Below, in pieces: positions 49,544 to 59,742 of a DNA stretch of 64,000 bases; position 1 is the stretch's first letter, and every line of letters begins with the position of its first letter. This DNA is from Halogranum rubrum (GTDB lineage: Archaea > Halobacteriota > Halobacteria > Halobacteriales > Haloferacaceae): assembly GCF_900114455.1 (NCBI RefSeq), contig NZ_FOTC01000001.1, positions 1,141,058-1,205,057 on the forward strand. Reading direction: 5' to 3'. The translations under genes and the position numbers were made by a program. The notes under the pieces were generated by a model. The model was not told the DNA's origin. It made no database searches and worked only from the letters and a program-made list of their open reading frames with translations.

Positions 49544-50905
49544 TCAGTCGTCTGCGGGCGCTTCCGCGGCCATCTCTGTCCGCTCGGGTTGCTCGTAGAG
49601 ATGACACGCCGCAGGGTGGCTGCCGGACTGCAACACGGGGCGAACCTGCTCGCAGACGCTCGCGAACCGCTCACGGAGAATCTCTGCGGCCCGGTCGTGG
49701 TCATCTTCGGCCAGTGCGTCGAGTGCGCGCTCGACGGTCGCTTCGTTCTCTCCGGAGAGTCCCTGTGCGAAGAACTCTGCGCGGAACTCGCGTTTGAACG
49801 CCGGTTTGTCGCTTCGGTTCTCGTCGTCGGCACGCTCCCACACGGTGTCGAGGTTCAGGTCGTTCGACTCGATGCGGTCTCTGAGGTCCATCACCTCACG
49901 ATACGTCGACTGGTCGATTTCTACATCTTTGGGCGGAATGACCTGCGGACACCGCGTCCGAAACCGACAGCCAGACGGCGGGTTCCGCGGCGAGGGAACG
50001 TCGCCGGGAAGCGGTTCGACGCGTCTCCCCTGTTCTTCGACTGCCGCCCGGGGGACGCTGTCCAGGAGCGCCTGCGTGTAGGGATGTTTCGGGTCGTCGA
50101 ACAGGTCGTCGGTCGGGCCGAGTTCGACGATGTTGCCGAGATACATCACGGCGACGCGGTCACAGATGTGCCGGACGACAGAGAGGTCGTGAGCGATGAA
50201 CAGGTAGGTGAGGCCGAACTCGTCTTGCAGGTCGTCAAGCAGGTTGAGCACCTGCGCCTGCACACTCACGTCGAGTGCGGAGACGGGTTCGTCGAGGACG
50301 ATGAACTCCGGTTCGAGCATCAACGCGCGGGCGATGCCGATACGTTGGCGCTGGCCACCAGAGAACTCGTGGGGGTAGCGGTCTATCTGCCCCGCGGACA
50401 ACCCCACGCGTTCGAGGTAGTCTTTCGCCTTCTCGCGTCGAACCTCCCCCTTCGACTGCTCGCTTGGAACTTCGGCAGGCAAGTCGTGAATCTTCAGTGG
50501 TTCGACGAGGATGTCGCCGATGGTCATCCGCGGGTCCAGACTGGAGAAGGGGTCCTGAAAGACGATTTGGGCGCGACGACGGAACGCCTTCAGTTCGTCG
50601 CGGTCCATGCCGAGGACGTCGTCTCCTTCGAACTCGATAGCCCCGTCTGTCGCCTCGCGTAAGCGAAGGAGCGTCTCACCCGTCGTCGACTTTCCACAGC
50701 CGGACTCGCCGACGAGACCCAACGTCTCGCCTTTCTGGATGTCGAAGCTGATGCCGTCGACGGCCTTCACACTCTGTGTCTCGCGGCGGAGCAGCGAGTC
50801 TAGGAAGCTGTCCTGCTCGAAGTAGTACTTCTTCAGGTCGCGGACACTGAGAACTGGTTCTCGTCCCTCGGCGGCGTCCGGCGCCGCCTCAGCATCGCTA
50901 GTCAT
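49544..50905 (-). CDS. Dipeptide/oligopeptide ABC transporter ATP-binding protein (DppF/OppF type)
   Basis: The second ATPase of the peptide importer, 453 residues from ATG 50905. Walker [11 protein letters not shown]-loop [11 protein letters not shown], signature [14 protein letters not shown], Walker [13 protein letters not shown] and H-loop IAHDL are all present. The C-terminal oligo_HPY domain begins [12 protein letters not shown] with [10 protein letters not shown], and ends PAACHLYE. Between these cysteine segments is an insert of about 80-90 residues ([20 protein letters not shown] onward) that bacterial homologues lack. Overlaps the DppD-type gene by 8 nt; last gene of the operon. Confidence 0.95.
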   Translation of the reverse strand: MTSDAEAAPDAAEGREPVLSVRDLKKYYFEQDSFLDSLLRRETQSVKAVDGISFDIQKGETLGLVGESGCGKSTTGETLLRLREATDGAIEFEGDDVLGMDRDELKAFRRRAQIVFQDPFSSLDPRMTIGDILVEPLKIHDLPAEVPSEQSKGEVRREKAKDYLERVGLSAGQIDRYPHEFSGGQRQRIGIARALMLEPEFIVLDEPVSALDVSVQAQVLNLLDDLQDEFGLTYLFIAHDLSVVRHICDRVAVMYLGNIVELGPTDDLFDDPKHPYTQALLDSVPRAAVEEQGRRVEPLPGDVPSPRNPPSGCRFRTRCPQVIPPKDVEIDQSTYREVMDLRDRIESNDLNLDTVWERADDENRSDKPAFKREFRAEFFAQGLSGENEATVERALDALAEDDHDRAAEILRERFASVCEQVRPVLQSGSHPAACHLYEQPERTEMAAEAPADD

Positions 50906-52100
50906 CGGCCGCCACCTCCTGTTCCTCGAAGTGGCCGTCGTGGAGCGCCTGCGACTCGTCGTACTGCCGTTCGGCGAGCACGCAACGAACACGGTGCTCG
51001 TCGTCGCTCGCTCCCGCTTTCTCGGCGTCGAACTCGGGGATGCGCTGGAGGCAGTCCTCCATCGCCTTCGGACATCGGTCGGCGAAGTAACACCGGTCGC
51101 CCATCTCCGAGTCGATGAGACTCGGGACGTTGCCCTCGATGGGTTGCAAGCGCGGGGCCGGGTCGGCGAGGTCCGGAATCGACCCGAGGAGCCCCTGCGT
51201 GTAGGGGTGGACGGGGTTCTCGAAGACGTCCTCGAGCGTCCCACGCTCGACGATTTCGCCTGCGTACATCACGCCGACACGGTCACACATCCGGGCGATG
51301 ACGCCGAGGTCGTGGGTGATCATCACGACGCTCATCCCCTCGTCTCGCTGGAGGTCACGCAGGAGGTTGAGAATCTGCGCTTGGATGGTCACGTCGAGTG
51401 CCGTCGTCGGTTCGTCGGCGACGAGTACGTCCGGTTCGCCGGCCAGTGCTTGGGCGATCATCGCGCGCTGGAGCATCCCGCCGGAGAACTGGTGGGGGTA
51501 CTCGTCGGCGCGGTCCACCGGGTCGGGAATCCCGACCTGTTCGAGCAGTTCGACCGCTCGGTCCATGCTCGCGTCCTGCACGTAGCTCTTCGAGGGGACG
51601 AGACTGTCGACGAGCATCTTCCCGAGACCGTACCCTTGCGTCCGCGAACGCGTCCGTCGCGGGTTCGCCCGCGCACGCCGTTGGACTTCGACGGCTTCGG
51701 CTATCTGCTCGCCGACCGTCAAGGAGGGGTTGAAGCTGCTCATCGGGTCTTGGAAGATCATGCTGAACGAGGGACCACGGAGCGACCGGCGGACGCCTTT
51801 CGGCAGTCGTCGAACGTCGACGAACTCGCCGTCGACGGCCTCCGGGTTCTCGTCGCGGAACTCCTCGGCCAACTCGGTGTTTCGATACCAAACCTCACCC
51901 GACGTCACCCGACCGGGTGACTCGACGAGGTCGATGAGCGAGAGTGCGGTCACGGATTTCCCGGACCCCGATTCGCCGACGATACCGTAGATTTCGCCGT
52001 CACGAACGTCGAACGAGACGCCCTCGACGGCGTTGACCTGCCCCTCTTCGGTGAAAAAGCGGGTCTTCAGGTCTCTGACTTTGAGAATTTCGTCTGCCAT
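50898..52100 (-). CDS. Dipeptide/oligopeptide ABC transporter ATP-binding protein (DppD/OppD type)
   Basis: First ATPase of the importer, 400 residues. Walker [16 protein letters not shown]-loop [11 protein letters not shown], signature [14 protein letters not shown], Walker [14 protein letters not shown]-loop ITHDLG, then [13 protein letters not shown] and the [14 protein letters not shown] cysteine segment of the oligo_HPY domain. There is an Arg-rich insert after the Q-loop ([20 protein letters not shown]), longer than in bacterial DppD. It pairs with the DppF-type protein to drive uptake. Start ATG 52100; the DppC-type stop is 3 nt upstream. Confidence 0.95.
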   Translation of the reverse strand: MADEILKVRDLKTRFFTEEGQVNAVEGVSFDVRDGEIYGIVGESGSGKSVTALSLIDLVESPGRVTSGEVWYRNTELAEEFRDENPEAVDGEFVDVRRLPKGVRRSLRGPSFSMIFQDPMSSFNPSLTVGEQIAEAVEVQRRARANPRRTRSRTQGYGLGKMLVDSLVPSKSYVQDASMDRAVELLEQVGIPDPVDRADEYPHQFSGGMLQRAMIAQALAGEPDVLVADEPTTALDVTIQAQILNLLRDLQRDEGMSVVMITHDLGVIARMCDRVGVMYAGEIVERGTLEDVFENPVHPYTQGLLGSIPDLADPAPRLQPIEGNVPSLIDSEMGDRCYFADRCPKAMEDCLQRIPEFDAEKAGASDDEHRVRCVLAERQYDESQALHDGHFEEQEVAADD

Positions 52101-52103
52101 GAG

Positions 52104-53171
52104 TTAGACACCTCCTTCCCCGTCGATACCGGGGTCCAGCGCGTCGCGAAGCCAGTCACCGACGAGGTTGAGGCCGATGACCGTCAGCACGATTGCGATA
52201 CCGGGAATCGCCGAGATCCACCACGAAGTGGACTGGTACTGCCGACCGAGGGCGATGTCGAAGCCCCACGAGACGGACGCTCCCGAGAGTCCGAGGAACG
52301 ACAGCGCGGACTCCAAGAGGATGATCGCCGCCACCTGCACCGTCGCCAACACGAGGATGGGCGTGATGGCGTTCGGGAGGACGTGGCGGCCGAGCACTCG
52401 TGAGTCGTTCGCACCGAGCGCTTTCGCGGCCTTCACGTACTCTTCTTCTCTGACCGAGAGCGCTTCGCCACGCGAGACGCGAGCGAACCACACCCAGTTG
52501 ACGAGGGCGACGACGACGATGACCGTCCCCGGGAGGACGATGTCGCCGGGCATCGGCCCCGCCGAGAGACCGACGAGACCCCGCCACCACTCGGTGAATC
52601 CGGTGGCGACAAACGGGTCGGGAATGCGGAACGCCGCCTGTCCCCAGACGCCGACCAACGCCACGGCGAGGATGAGCGAGGGGAACGCGAGCATGATGTC
52701 GGCGGTGCGCATCAGCGCGTCGTCGACTCGCCCCCGGTAGTAGCCCGCACTCAGGCCGACGGTGACGCCGATGAGCGCCGCCAGTGCGGTTCCGAGGAGG
52801 CCGACGAGCATCGACGTACGCGCCCCGTAGATAACCCGTGAGAGGATGTCACGGCCGTTGCCGTCGGTGCCGAGCGGATGGGCGAGCGTCGCGTTGTTGT
52901 AGACGGTTTGGTTCTCCGTGACGACCTGTCCGTTCTCGATGACGACGCTACCGTTCTCGGTCTTCGTGACCTCCTTCGTCTCCTTGGTGGTGAAGCCGAG
53001 CGGCGGTTCACGGGCTTGATCGAGGTTCTGCTGCCCGGGGCTGTACGGTGCGACGAGTGGTGCGAAGATAGCCATCGCGACCATGAAGACGACGACGACG
53101 ATACCCGCCTTCGCGAGGACGCTGTGGCTCAGTTCCTTCTTCAGATTACGGAGAGTGCGTGGAGAGATCAT
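52104..53171 (-). CDS. Peptide ABC transporter permease (DppC/OppC type)
   Basis: A 355-residue permease with an N-terminal OppC_N helix (ELSHSVLAKAGIVVVVFMVA) and an extracytoplasmic loop of about 60 residues with NGSVVIENGQVVTENQTVYN. Five or so further helices carry the EAA-type loop for the ATPases (YVKAAKALGANDSRVLGRHV). ALAHPLGTDGNGRDILSRVI before the second helix is the characteristic DppC segment. It forms the membrane channel with the DppB-type protein, whose stop is 1 nt upstream of this start. Confidence 0.95.
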   Translation of the reverse strand: MISPRTLRNLKKELSHSVLAKAGIVVVVFMVAMAIFAPLVAPYSPGQQNLDQAREPPLGFTTKETKEVTKTENGSVVIENGQVVTENQTVYNNATLAHPLGTDGNGRDILSRVIYGARTSMLVGLLGTALAALIGVTVGLSAGYYRGRVDDALMRTADIMLAFPSLILAVALVGVWGQAAFRIPDPFVATGFTEWWRGLVGLSAGPMPGDIVLPGTVIVVVALVNWVWFARVSRGEALSVREEEYVKAAKALGANDSRVLGRHVLPNAITPILVLATVQVAAIILLESALSFLGLSGASVSWGFDIALGRQYQSTSWWISAIPGIAIVLTVIGLNLVGDWLRDALDPGIDGEGGV

Positions 53172-53172
53172 A

Positions 53173-54171
53173 TCAGTCGTAGGTCACCTGCGGGTTGAGA
53201 TACGCGTAGAACGCGTCGACGAGAATGTTCGTCACGACGAACCCCGCACCGACGACGATGAGCGACCCCTGCAACACCGGCCAGTCGCGGGCGTTGAAGC
53301 TGTTGATGATGAGCGACCCGAGTCCGGGCCACGCGAAGACGGCTTCGGTGATGACCGCTCCGCCGATGAGCGTCCCCAACTGGAGACCGACGACGGTGAT
53401 GACCGGGATGAGTGTGTTGCGCAGCACGTGTTTGTACCGCACGAGCGTCTCGGGCAGTCCCTTCGCTCGCGAGGCGCGGACGTAGGTCTTGCCGAGTTCG
53501 TCCAACATCCCGCTGCGGGTGAGTCGCGTGATGAGCGCGGTGAAGTACGTCCCCAACGTGATGGCGGGGAGCGTGATGTGCCACAGCCACGTCGTCAGCG
53601 CGTCCCACGCCGACCCGAACTGTAAGGCGAGCGCCTGTGCGACGATGGTGTCGAAACCGACCGGTCGACGACTCGTCGGGAACATGTCCAACTGTACGGC
53701 GAAGAGGATGATGAGCATCACGCCGAGCCAGAAGTTCGGCGTACTGATGCCGAGCAGCGAGAACACCGTCGCTCCGTAGTCGGCGGGGTCGTGTCGTCGC
53801 GTGGCACTGATGACGCCGAGCGGAATGGCGATGATGACGGCGACGACAGTCGCGGCGACTGCGAGTTCGAGCGTCGCTGGCAGCTTCGCCAGCACACGGG
53901 CTGCGACGGGCGTTCGGGTCGTCAGCGACAGGCCGAGGTCACCCGTCGGAATTCCGGCGACGAACTCGAAGTACTGGACGTACAACGGCTCGTTCAGCCC
54001 GAGTTCTCTGATGACCTGTTGGCGGACCTCCGGGTCGACGTTCGGCGGGAGCAACACGTTCGCCGGGTCGCCCGGCGCGATGACGCGCAGACCGAACACG
54101 ACGGTGATGACCCCCCAGACGACGAAGAGGCCGTGGAGCGAGCGCTTGAGCAGGAACCGCGACAGTGACAT
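53173..54171 (-). CDS. Peptide ABC transporter permease (DppB/OppB type)
   Basis: A 332-residue permease with the DppB start (MSLSRFLLKRSLHGLFVVWG), an extracytoplasmic domain (GDPANVLLPPNVDPEVRQQV), and the EAA loop (YVRASRAKGLPETLVRYKHV). The ending is typical (FAWPGLGSLIINSFNARDWP ... ILVDAFYAYLNPQVTYD). About six transmembrane helices are present. It lies 3 nt after the binding-protein gene and 1 nt before the DppC-type gene, so the operon is tightly packed and translationally linked. Confidence 0.95.
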   Translation of the reverse strand: MSLSRFLLKRSLHGLFVVWGVITVVFGLRVIAPGDPANVLLPPNVDPEVRQQVIRELGLNEPLYVQYFEFVAGIPTGDLGLSLTTRTPVAARVLAKLPATLELAVAATVVAVIIAIPLGVISATRRHDPADYGATVFSLLGISTPNFWLGVMLIILFAVQLDMFPTSRRPVGFDTIVAQALALQFGSAWDALTTWLWHITLPAITLGTYFTALITRLTRSGMLDELGKTYVRASRAKGLPETLVRYKHVLRNTLIPVITVVGLQLGTLIGGAVITEAVFAWPGLGSLIINSFNARDWPVLQGSLIVVGAGFVVTNILVDAFYAYLNPQVTYD

Positions 54172-54174
54172 TGG

Positions 54175-55809
54175 TTACTTCTGGGAGATGGCGTAGGCGT
54201 CGATACGTTCGTCGGAGCGAGCCTGCCAACTGAGGCTGTTGTTCACACCGTAGACACTGAACTGGCGGTTGAGGAAGATCCACGGCGCTTCGTCGTGGGC
54301 TAACTGGTTCGCCTCTTGGAGCGTCTGTGCGCGCTGGTCGCCGGTCTGGTTGCCGGCTTCTTCGAGTAGCGAGTCGAACTCCTCGTTGTTCCACGACGTC
54401 AGTGCACCTTCGGCACTCAGCAGTGCCGTCATCACGAGGCCGCCGTCGAACGTCGCTTCACCCCAGCCGATGAGATACCAGTTCGGCTTGTCCTCGATGT
54501 TGCCGGTGAGCAGTTCGTCGACGAGCGACCCGAAGTCACGCTGTCTGACGGACGCGGAGATGTTCGGGAGTTCGTCGATGTAGCCGGCGACGGCCTGCGA
54601 GATTTCGAGGTCTTTCAGGTAGCGACCGACCGGCGTGTTCAGTTCTATCTCCGCACCTGCGAAGCCGCTCTCCTCGATGAGCTGTTCGGCTTGCTCGGGG
54701 TCGTACGGGTACGGGTCGATGTCGGGGTTGTAGCCGACGAAGCCTTCCAACGTCGGCTGTCCGGTCTGTGCGCCGAAGCCGCCGAGGACGTTCTCGACGA
54801 TAGATTCGAGGTCGACGGCGTAGTTCAGCGCCTGTCGGAACTTGACGTTCGAGAACGGTTCGACGTCGTAGCGCATCGCGTTGTAGATGATTCGCGTCGA
54901 CGGGGCGGCGGCGATGGTCGCGTTGTCGCTGTTGTTGACCCGCTGGACCTCCTGCGGTGGGACGTTGACAGTGATGTCCGTCTCGCCCTGCAGGAGTTGG
55001 TTGACACGCGTGCTCGCTTCCTCTGCGGCACGGAAGGTGACGCCCGACGCGGCGGCGGGTTCCTTCCAGTAGTCGTCGTAGCGCTCGAAGACGACTTCCT
55101 CGTCTTCGGTGTACGACGAGAGTTGGAACGGGCCGGACCCCATCATGTTCTGACTGATGTAGGACTTGTCGTGTTCCTCGGTCCACGCCTTCTGCATGAC
55201 GTCGCAGTAGGTCGCGAACTCGGAGAAGACGATGGGGTTGAGGTTCTCGTTCAGCACCTTCACCGTCGTCTCGTCGACGGCCTCTGCACCCGAGACACCC
55301 GCGAGTTGGTCGCGCTGCGGGCTGGCGAACCCGACGTCTTCCTTGACGATTCGGTTGATGCTGTAGGCGACGTCCTCGGCTGTGAGGGTGTCGCCGTTGT
55401 GGAACGTGACTCCCTCGCGGAGCGTGAACGTGGCCGCGTTCTCGCCGTCGACACGGCTGTAGTCCGTCGCCAGCGCGTTGGTGATGTTCCCGTCGGCGTC
55501 ACGGCTCAGAACACTGTCGTAGGCGTGGAGCATGACCACCGTCGTCGGCGTCTCACGGTGGTCGTGTGGGTCGAGGCCGGAGGGCATCTGCCCCTGCGTG
55601 ATCGTAATATCGAAGTCAGAACCGCCGTCACTGCCGCCGTCGCCACCGTCGGACGACGTCGTTCCGGTCGCCTCACTGCCACCGTCGCCGGACGTCGTCG
55701 GTGTTCCGTCGTCACCGCCGGTACATCCGGCGATGGCTGCAGCAGATGCAGCACCACCCGCGAGTTTGAGATACGTCCGCCTGCTAACGTGCGACTGGTT
55801 ATCAGTCAT
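54175..55809 (-). CDS. Peptide ABC transporter substrate-binding lipoprotein (SBP family 5)
   Basis: A 544-residue extracellular solute-binding protein of family 5 (DppA/OppA). The N-terminus is a Tat lipoprotein signal: SRRTYLKLAGGAASAAAIAG followed by the lipobox Cys, then a Ser/Gly/Thr-rich tether of about 45 residues. The mature part has DITITQGQMPSGLDPHDHRE, FTLREGVTFHNGDTLTAEDV (a family hallmark) and FRQALNYAVDLESIVENVLG. The likely cargo is di- or oligopeptides, but nickel or sugars are also bound by family 5. A good TATA box ATATTTAAG (minus strand, 55832-55840) lies 27 nt before ATG 55809 and heads the operon. Confidence 0.95.
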   Translation of the reverse strand: MTDNQSHVSRRTYLKLAGGAASAAAIAGCTGGDDGTPTTSGDGGSEATGTTSSDGGDGGSDGGSDFDITITQGQMPSGLDPHDHRETPTTVVMLHAYDSVLSRDADGNITNALATDYSRVDGENAATFTLREGVTFHNGDTLTAEDVAYSINRIVKEDVGFASPQRDQLAGVSGAEAVDETTVKVLNENLNPIVFSEFATYCDVMQKAWTEEHDKSYISQNMMGSGPFQLSSYTEDEEVVFERYDDYWKEPAAASGVTFRAAEEASTRVNQLLQGETDITVNVPPQEVQRVNNSDNATIAAAPSTRIIYNAMRYDVEPFSNVKFRQALNYAVDLESIVENVLGGFGAQTGQPTLEGFVGYNPDIDPYPYDPEQAEQLIEESGFAGAEIELNTPVGRYLKDLEISQAVAGYIDELPNISASVRQRDFGSLVDELLTGNIEDKPNWYLIGWGEATFDGGLVMTALLSAEGALTSWNNEEFDSLLEEAGNQTGDQRAQTLQEANQLAHDEAPWIFLNRQFSVYGVNNSLSWQARSDERIDAYAISQK

Positions 55810-55831
55810 GAAGGGACTTCTGACTGTGGCG

Positions 55832-55939
55832 CTTAAATATGCTATGGTAATCCACCTCACCTTCGAGTGAGAAAAAATCCGGTCGGTACCCGGGTTTCAG
55901 TCGACCGACCAGTTTCGCCCTGTGGGAAGTGTTTAAATA
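55832..55939. promoter_or_regulatory. Divergent promoters of peptide ABC operon and rnhA
   Basis: Two strong haloarchaeal TATA boxes point outward from this gap: ATATTTAAG (minus strand, 55832-55840) for the binding-protein operon and TTTAAATA (55932-55939) for rnhA, each 26-27 nt from its start codon. Both mRNAs should be leaderless. No clear operator palindrome was seen between them. Confidence 0.7.
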
Positions 55940-55961
55940 CCATCGGGACACATTCGCACAC

Positions 55962-56591
55962 ATGGCCGTTTCCGGCCGGTCCACCCTCCGAAACCTGTTC
56001 GACGACTCACCAACCCCCCACTTCGCGCATCCACCCCGGACCCACCATCGAGACTTCTACGTCGCCACCGACGGGTCCTACCGACGCGACCGCGGTGGAT
56101 TAGGGGTCGTCATCGAGACACGAGACGGCGAGCGTGTCGCTCGCATCGCCGTCCCCGACCGAGTCCCCGACAACAACGTCGCCGAGTATCGGGCGCTCCA
56201 TCTCGGCTTAGACGTCCTCGCGGCCCGTGCGCCGCCGGCGGCCCGCGTTGGTATCCTCATCGACCACGACACCCTCGCTACCAACGTCAACTACGCGGTA
56301 CTCGCCGCGAGTCATCCAGATTGGCGACCCCCGCGAGAGATGACAATTCCGGCGGGAAGCGAACATCACTGGCGTGGCATCCGCGCTCGTATCGCCGGCT
56401 TCGGCGAACTCCGTGCGGCCCGCATCGACAGCCGTGACAACCCCGCCCACTCGCTCGCGAACAGCCCCGAAGAGTACGCCCACCTCCGGACTCGCCCGGA
56501 ACGCTGTGTCCTCCCCGACCCACCGTCGACGGCGACACAGTCACCGCAGATTCCGCCGCCGTCGCGGTTCGAGCGGCGCGCAGGCGACTGA
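55962..56591 (+). CDS. rnhA: Ribonuclease HI
   Basis: A 209-residue type 1 RNase H that cuts the RNA strand of RNA-DNA hybrids. After an N-terminal extension of about 30 residues the catalytic core starts [20 protein letters not shown] (D37), then [17 protein letters not shown] (Glu), [12 protein letters not shown] (Asp) and [16 protein letters not shown] (the final acidic residue and His). This matches the Halobacterium RNase HI group, which has an N-terminal extension and atypical active-site spacing. The C-terminal 40 residues are Pro-rich and probably disordered. ATG 55962 follows TATA-like TTTAAATA by 27 nt. Confidence 0.9.
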   Translation: MAVSGRSTLRNLFDDSPTPHFAHPPRTHHRDFYVATDGSYRRDRGGLGVVIETRDGERVARIAVPDRVPDNNVAEYRALHLGLDVLAARAPPAARVGILIDHDTLATNVNYAVLAASHPDWRPPREMTIPAGSEHHWRGIRARIAGFGELRAARIDSRDNPAHSLANSPEEYAHLRTRPERCVLPDPPSTATQSPQIPPPSRFERRAGD

Positions 56592-56676
56592 GCCTCTCGA
56601 CTCCCTCTATTCGACGGACTCGGTCGGTTCGGCCGATTCGACAACTGTTTTCCGCACACTCAGCGTAACGCTGACA

Positions 56677-57249
56677 ATGGTCTCACTCGTCGCTCGTCTC
56701 ACAGAGGACGTCCGGACGGCCCAGGCGAAAGACCCGGCCGCCCGCGGCGCACTCGAAGTCGTGTTGACCTATCCGGGACTCCACGCCATCTGGCTCTATC
56801 GTCTCGCTCACACCCTCTGGCAGTCCGAGTGGCATCTCCCCGCCCGCCTCCTCTCGCATCTCGCTCGCCTCCTCACCGGCGTCGAAATCCACCCCGGCGC
56901 GACTATCGGCCGTCGCTTCTTCATCGACCACGGGATGGGCGTCGTCGTCGGCGAGACGGCCGACATCGGCGACGACGTGCTGATGTATCACGGTGTGACA
57001 CTCGGTGGGAACTCGATGCGGCGCGAGAAGCGACATCCGACCATCGAGGACGACGTCGTCCTCGGCGCGAACGCGACGCTCATCGGCGCGATTACCGTCG
57101 GTGAGGAAGCACGCGTCGGGGCCGGTGCCGTCGTCAGCGACGACGTTCCCGCAGGCGCCACGATGGTCGGCCCGAAGGCGACGCAGTTCATACCGCGCGA
57201 GAACGCCAGTGACACCGACTCCCACCAGTCGGCCGGGGCGGCAGAGTAG
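56677..57249 (+). CDS. cysE: Serine O-acetyltransferase (EpsC/CysE)
   Basis: This 190-residue enzyme makes O-acetylserine, the direct precursor of cysteine. The N-terminal helical part ([40 protein letters not shown]) precedes the left-handed beta helix ([40 protein letters not shown]) with the hexapeptide repeats and conserved His/Asp of the active site. The closing [20 protein letters not shown] completes the helix. It is the short EpsC-type without the full CysE N-terminal domain. TATA-like TGTTTTCC lies 27 nt upstream of ATG 56677. It follows rnhA by 85 nt but has its own promoter. Confidence 0.95.
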   Translation: MVSLVARLTEDVRTAQAKDPAARGALEVVLTYPGLHAIWLYRLAHTLWQSEWHLPARLLSHLARLLTGVEIHPGATIGRRFFIDHGMGVVVGETADIGDDVLMYHGVTLGGNSMRREKRHPTIEDDVVLGANATLIGAITVGEEARVGAGAVVSDDVPAGATMVGPKATQFIPRENASDTDSHQSAGAAE

Positions 57250-57291
57250 ACGCGCGACACTGCGGCTCTGCGGACTGCGTGTCGAAATTGT

Positions 57292-57317
57292 GAGAACGCG
57301 ACAGTCGGAACGTTCTC
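57292..57317. terminator. Inverted repeat between convergent cysE and maeB-like genes
   Basis: GAGAACG (57292-57298) pairs exactly with CGTTCTC (57311-57317) around a 12-nt loop, in the 101-nt gap between the convergent serine acetyltransferase and malic enzyme genes. It may mark transcript ends on either strand. No long U tract accompanies it, so the role is tentative. Confidence 0.35.
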
Positions 57318-57350
57318 GAGAGAGTCAGACGAAGTTCGGTCGAGAGAGCG

Positions 57351-59630
57351 CTACTCGTCTACGTTTTCGTCTTCCTCTTCGTCTTCGTTCTGCGCGTCGA
57401 CGACAGCGACGCCAGCGAGGTTGACGATGTCCTTGACCTCGTCACCACGCTGGAGGACGTGGACCGGTTTGTCCATGCCGACGAGCATCGGACCGATTGC
57501 TTCTGCGCCGCCGAGACGCTGGAGCAGTTTGTAGCCGATGTTACCCGCTTCGAGGTTCGGGAAGATGAGGACGTTCGCCGGTTCTTCCAGTTCGGCGAAG
57601 TCGTACGTTCCCTCCAAGATATCCTCGACGACGGCGGTGTCGGCCTGCATCTCTCCGTCGACGGGGAAGTCGACTTCGGGGTCGTCGTGCAGGAGTTTCA
57701 CCGCGTCCCGCGGCTTGCGCGTCCCTTCGTTGTCGACGCTGCCAAAGTTCGAGTACGACAGCATCGCGGCGCGCGGTTCGACGTTGAAACTGCGGGCGAG
57801 GTTGGCGGTGTGTTTCGTAATCTCGGACAGAACTTCGCCGTCGGGGTCGAGGTTGACCGTCGTGTCCGCACAGAAGATGACGCGGTTCTTGAACGTCAGC
57901 ATGTAGACACCGGCCGCGTAGTTCGCGTCTTCGGCGGTACCGACGACCTGGAGCGGCGGACGCAGTGCCGACGGGTAGTGGTGGGTCAGTCCCGTCAGCA
58001 TCGCGTCGGCGTCGTCCATCTCGACCATCACGCTGGCGAAGTAGTTGGTGTCTCGACGGATGAGGTCCTCCGCCTCGTTTCGGGTGAGACCCTTGCGCTG
58101 TCGCAGTTCGTGCAGACGGTCGGCGTAGTGGTCCCACTCGCCGTCTCGCGGGTTGGCGATGGTCGGGTCGAAGTCGAGTCCGAGTTCTTCGGCCGTCCGA
58201 AGGATACGTTTCGGGTTCCCGATGAGAATCGGGTCGGCGATGCCCTGTTCGGCGAGTTGGTACGCCGCGCGAATCATCTTCTCGTCGGAGCCTTCCGCGA
58301 GTGCGACACGCTTCGGGTTCGACTTCGCCTTGTTCAGGACGACGCGCATCATCTCGCGGGACTTGCCGAGACGCGCCTCGAGGCGCTCGGTGTACTGCGG
58401 GATGTTGAGTTCTTTGCGTGCTGCGCCGCTGTCCATCGCCGCCTGTGCGACGGCGGGGGCGACTTCGAAGAGGACGCGGGGGTCCAACGGCTTCGGGATG
58501 ATGTAGTCGGGGCTGAACTGCAGTGGGTTGTCGCCGTAGGCTTTGACGACAGCGTCCGGCACGTCCTGCCGGGCGAGGTCCGCAAGCGCACGAGCGGCGG
58601 CGACTTTCATCTCCTCGTTTATCTCCGTCGCGCGGGCGTCGAGTGCGCCGCGGAAGATGAACGGGAAGCCGAGGACGTTGTTCACTTGGTTGGGGTAGTC
58701 CGACCGACCGGTCGCCATGATGACCGTGTCGTCGCGGGCGTCTTTGGCGTCCTGATAGGTGATTTCGGGGTCGGGGTTGGCCATCGCGAAGATGATTGGG
58801 TCGGCCGCCATCGATTGGACCATCTTCTGACTGACGATGCCACCGATAGAGAGACCGACGAACACGTCGGCGTCCTCCATCGCGTCGGCGAGGTCGCCCT
58901 CGGGCACGTCGCGAGCGAACTGCTGTTTGAACTCGTTGACCTCGTCTGCGCGCTTCTTCGTGATGATTCCCGAGGAGTCACACATCGTGATGTTCTCCTT
59001 CTTGGCCCCGAGCGAGACGTAGAACCGCGCCGTCGCGATGGCCGACGCGCCTGCACCCGAGAAGACGATGTCCAGTTCGTCGAGGTCTTTTCCGGAGACG
59101 TCGGCCGCGTTGACGAGTGCCGCCCCGGAGATGATGGCCGTCCCGTGTTGGTCGTCGTGGAAGACGGGGATGTCCATCTCCTCGCGGAGTCGCGACTCGA
59201 TTTCGAAGCACTCGGGCGCTTTGATGTCTTCGAGGTTGATGCCGCCGAACGTCGGTTCCATCATCCGAACCGACTTGATTATCTCCTCCGGGTCCGCCTC
59301 GTCCAGTTCGATGTCGAACACGTCGATGTCGGCGAAGCGCTTGAAGAGGACGCCCTTCCCTTCCATGACGGGTTTCGACGCCTGTGCGCCGATGTCGCCG
59401 AGTCCGAGGACAGCAGACCCGTTCGAGACGACGCCGACGAGGTTCCCCTTCGCCGTGTAGTTGTACGCCTGTTCCGGGTCGTCGGCGATGTCGAGACACG
59501 GGGCCGCGACACCCGGTGAGTACGCCAGCGAGAGGTCGCGTTGGGTGTTCGTCGGCTTGGTCGTCGAAATCTCTAACTTTCCGGGGGGGTCTTCACGGTG
59601 GTACTCCCGTGCGTCGTCGTCCAGTCCCAT
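57351..59630 (-). CDS. NADP-dependent malic enzyme fused to phosphotransacetylase-like domain (MaeB type)
   Basis: A 759-residue fusion. The malic enzyme part (1-430) has the N-terminal domain [20 protein letters not shown], the catalytic Lys-Asp region [20 protein letters not shown] and [10 protein letters not shown]. Its Rossmann site is [20 protein letters not shown] and it ends [20 protein letters not shown]. The C-terminal 330 residues are a phosphate acetyltransferase-like domain ([55 protein letters not shown]), which in bacterial MaeB proteins is regulatory. It decarboxylates malate to pyruvate giving NADPH. ATG 59630 has TATA-like TAGTTTTTTG about 29 nt upstream. Confidence 0.95.
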   Translation of the reverse strand: MGLDDDAREYHREDPPGKLEISTTKPTNTQRDLSLAYSPGVAAPCLDIADDPEQAYNYTAKGNLVGVVSNGSAVLGLGDIGAQASKPVMEGKGVLFKRFADIDVFDIELDEADPEEIIKSVRMMEPTFGGINLEDIKAPECFEIESRLREEMDIPVFHDDQHGTAIISGAALVNAADVSGKDLDELDIVFSGAGASAIATARFYVSLGAKKENITMCDSSGIITKKRADEVNEFKQQFARDVPEGDLADAMEDADVFVGLSIGGIVSQKMVQSMAADPIIFAMANPDPEITYQDAKDARDDTVIMATGRSDYPNQVNNVLGFPFIFRGALDARATEINEEMKVAAARALADLARQDVPDAVVKAYGDNPLQFSPDYIIPKPLDPRVLFEVAPAVAQAAMDSGAARKELNIPQYTERLEARLGKSREMMRVVLNKAKSNPKRVALAEGSDEKMIRAAYQLAEQGIADPILIGNPKRILRTAEELGLDFDPTIANPRDGEWDHYADRLHELRQRKGLTRNEAEDLIRRDTNYFASVMVEMDDADAMLTGLTHHYPSALRPPLQVVGTAEDANYAAGVYMLTFKNRVIFCADTTVNLDPDGEVLSEITKHTANLARSFNVEPRAAMLSYSNFGSVDNEGTRKPRDAVKLLHDDPEVDFPVDGEMQADTAVVEDILEGTYDFAELEEPANVLIFPNLEAGNIGYKLLQRLGGAEAIGPMLVGMDKPVHVLQRGDEVKDIVNLAGVAVVDAQNEDEEEDENVDE

Positions 59631-59742
59631 GACGTGGCCGTCACTGTGGTGTAGCAAAAAACTACCGTGTGTGTCGAATTACCAATTCGACGGTCGTCGA
59701 AGATTAACTCGGGGGCGACTCAGTTCTTCTGTCTGAAACGAA

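Noticed and set aside
57459-59519. 686-codon plus-strand open frame opposite the malic enzyme gene
   Set aside because: Shadow of the minus-strand malic enzyme; the minus strand has every expected motif, the plus frame none.
57351-59630. Two separate genes (malic enzyme and phosphotransacetylase)
   Set aside because: The reading frame is continuous and the fusion is a known MaeB architecture.
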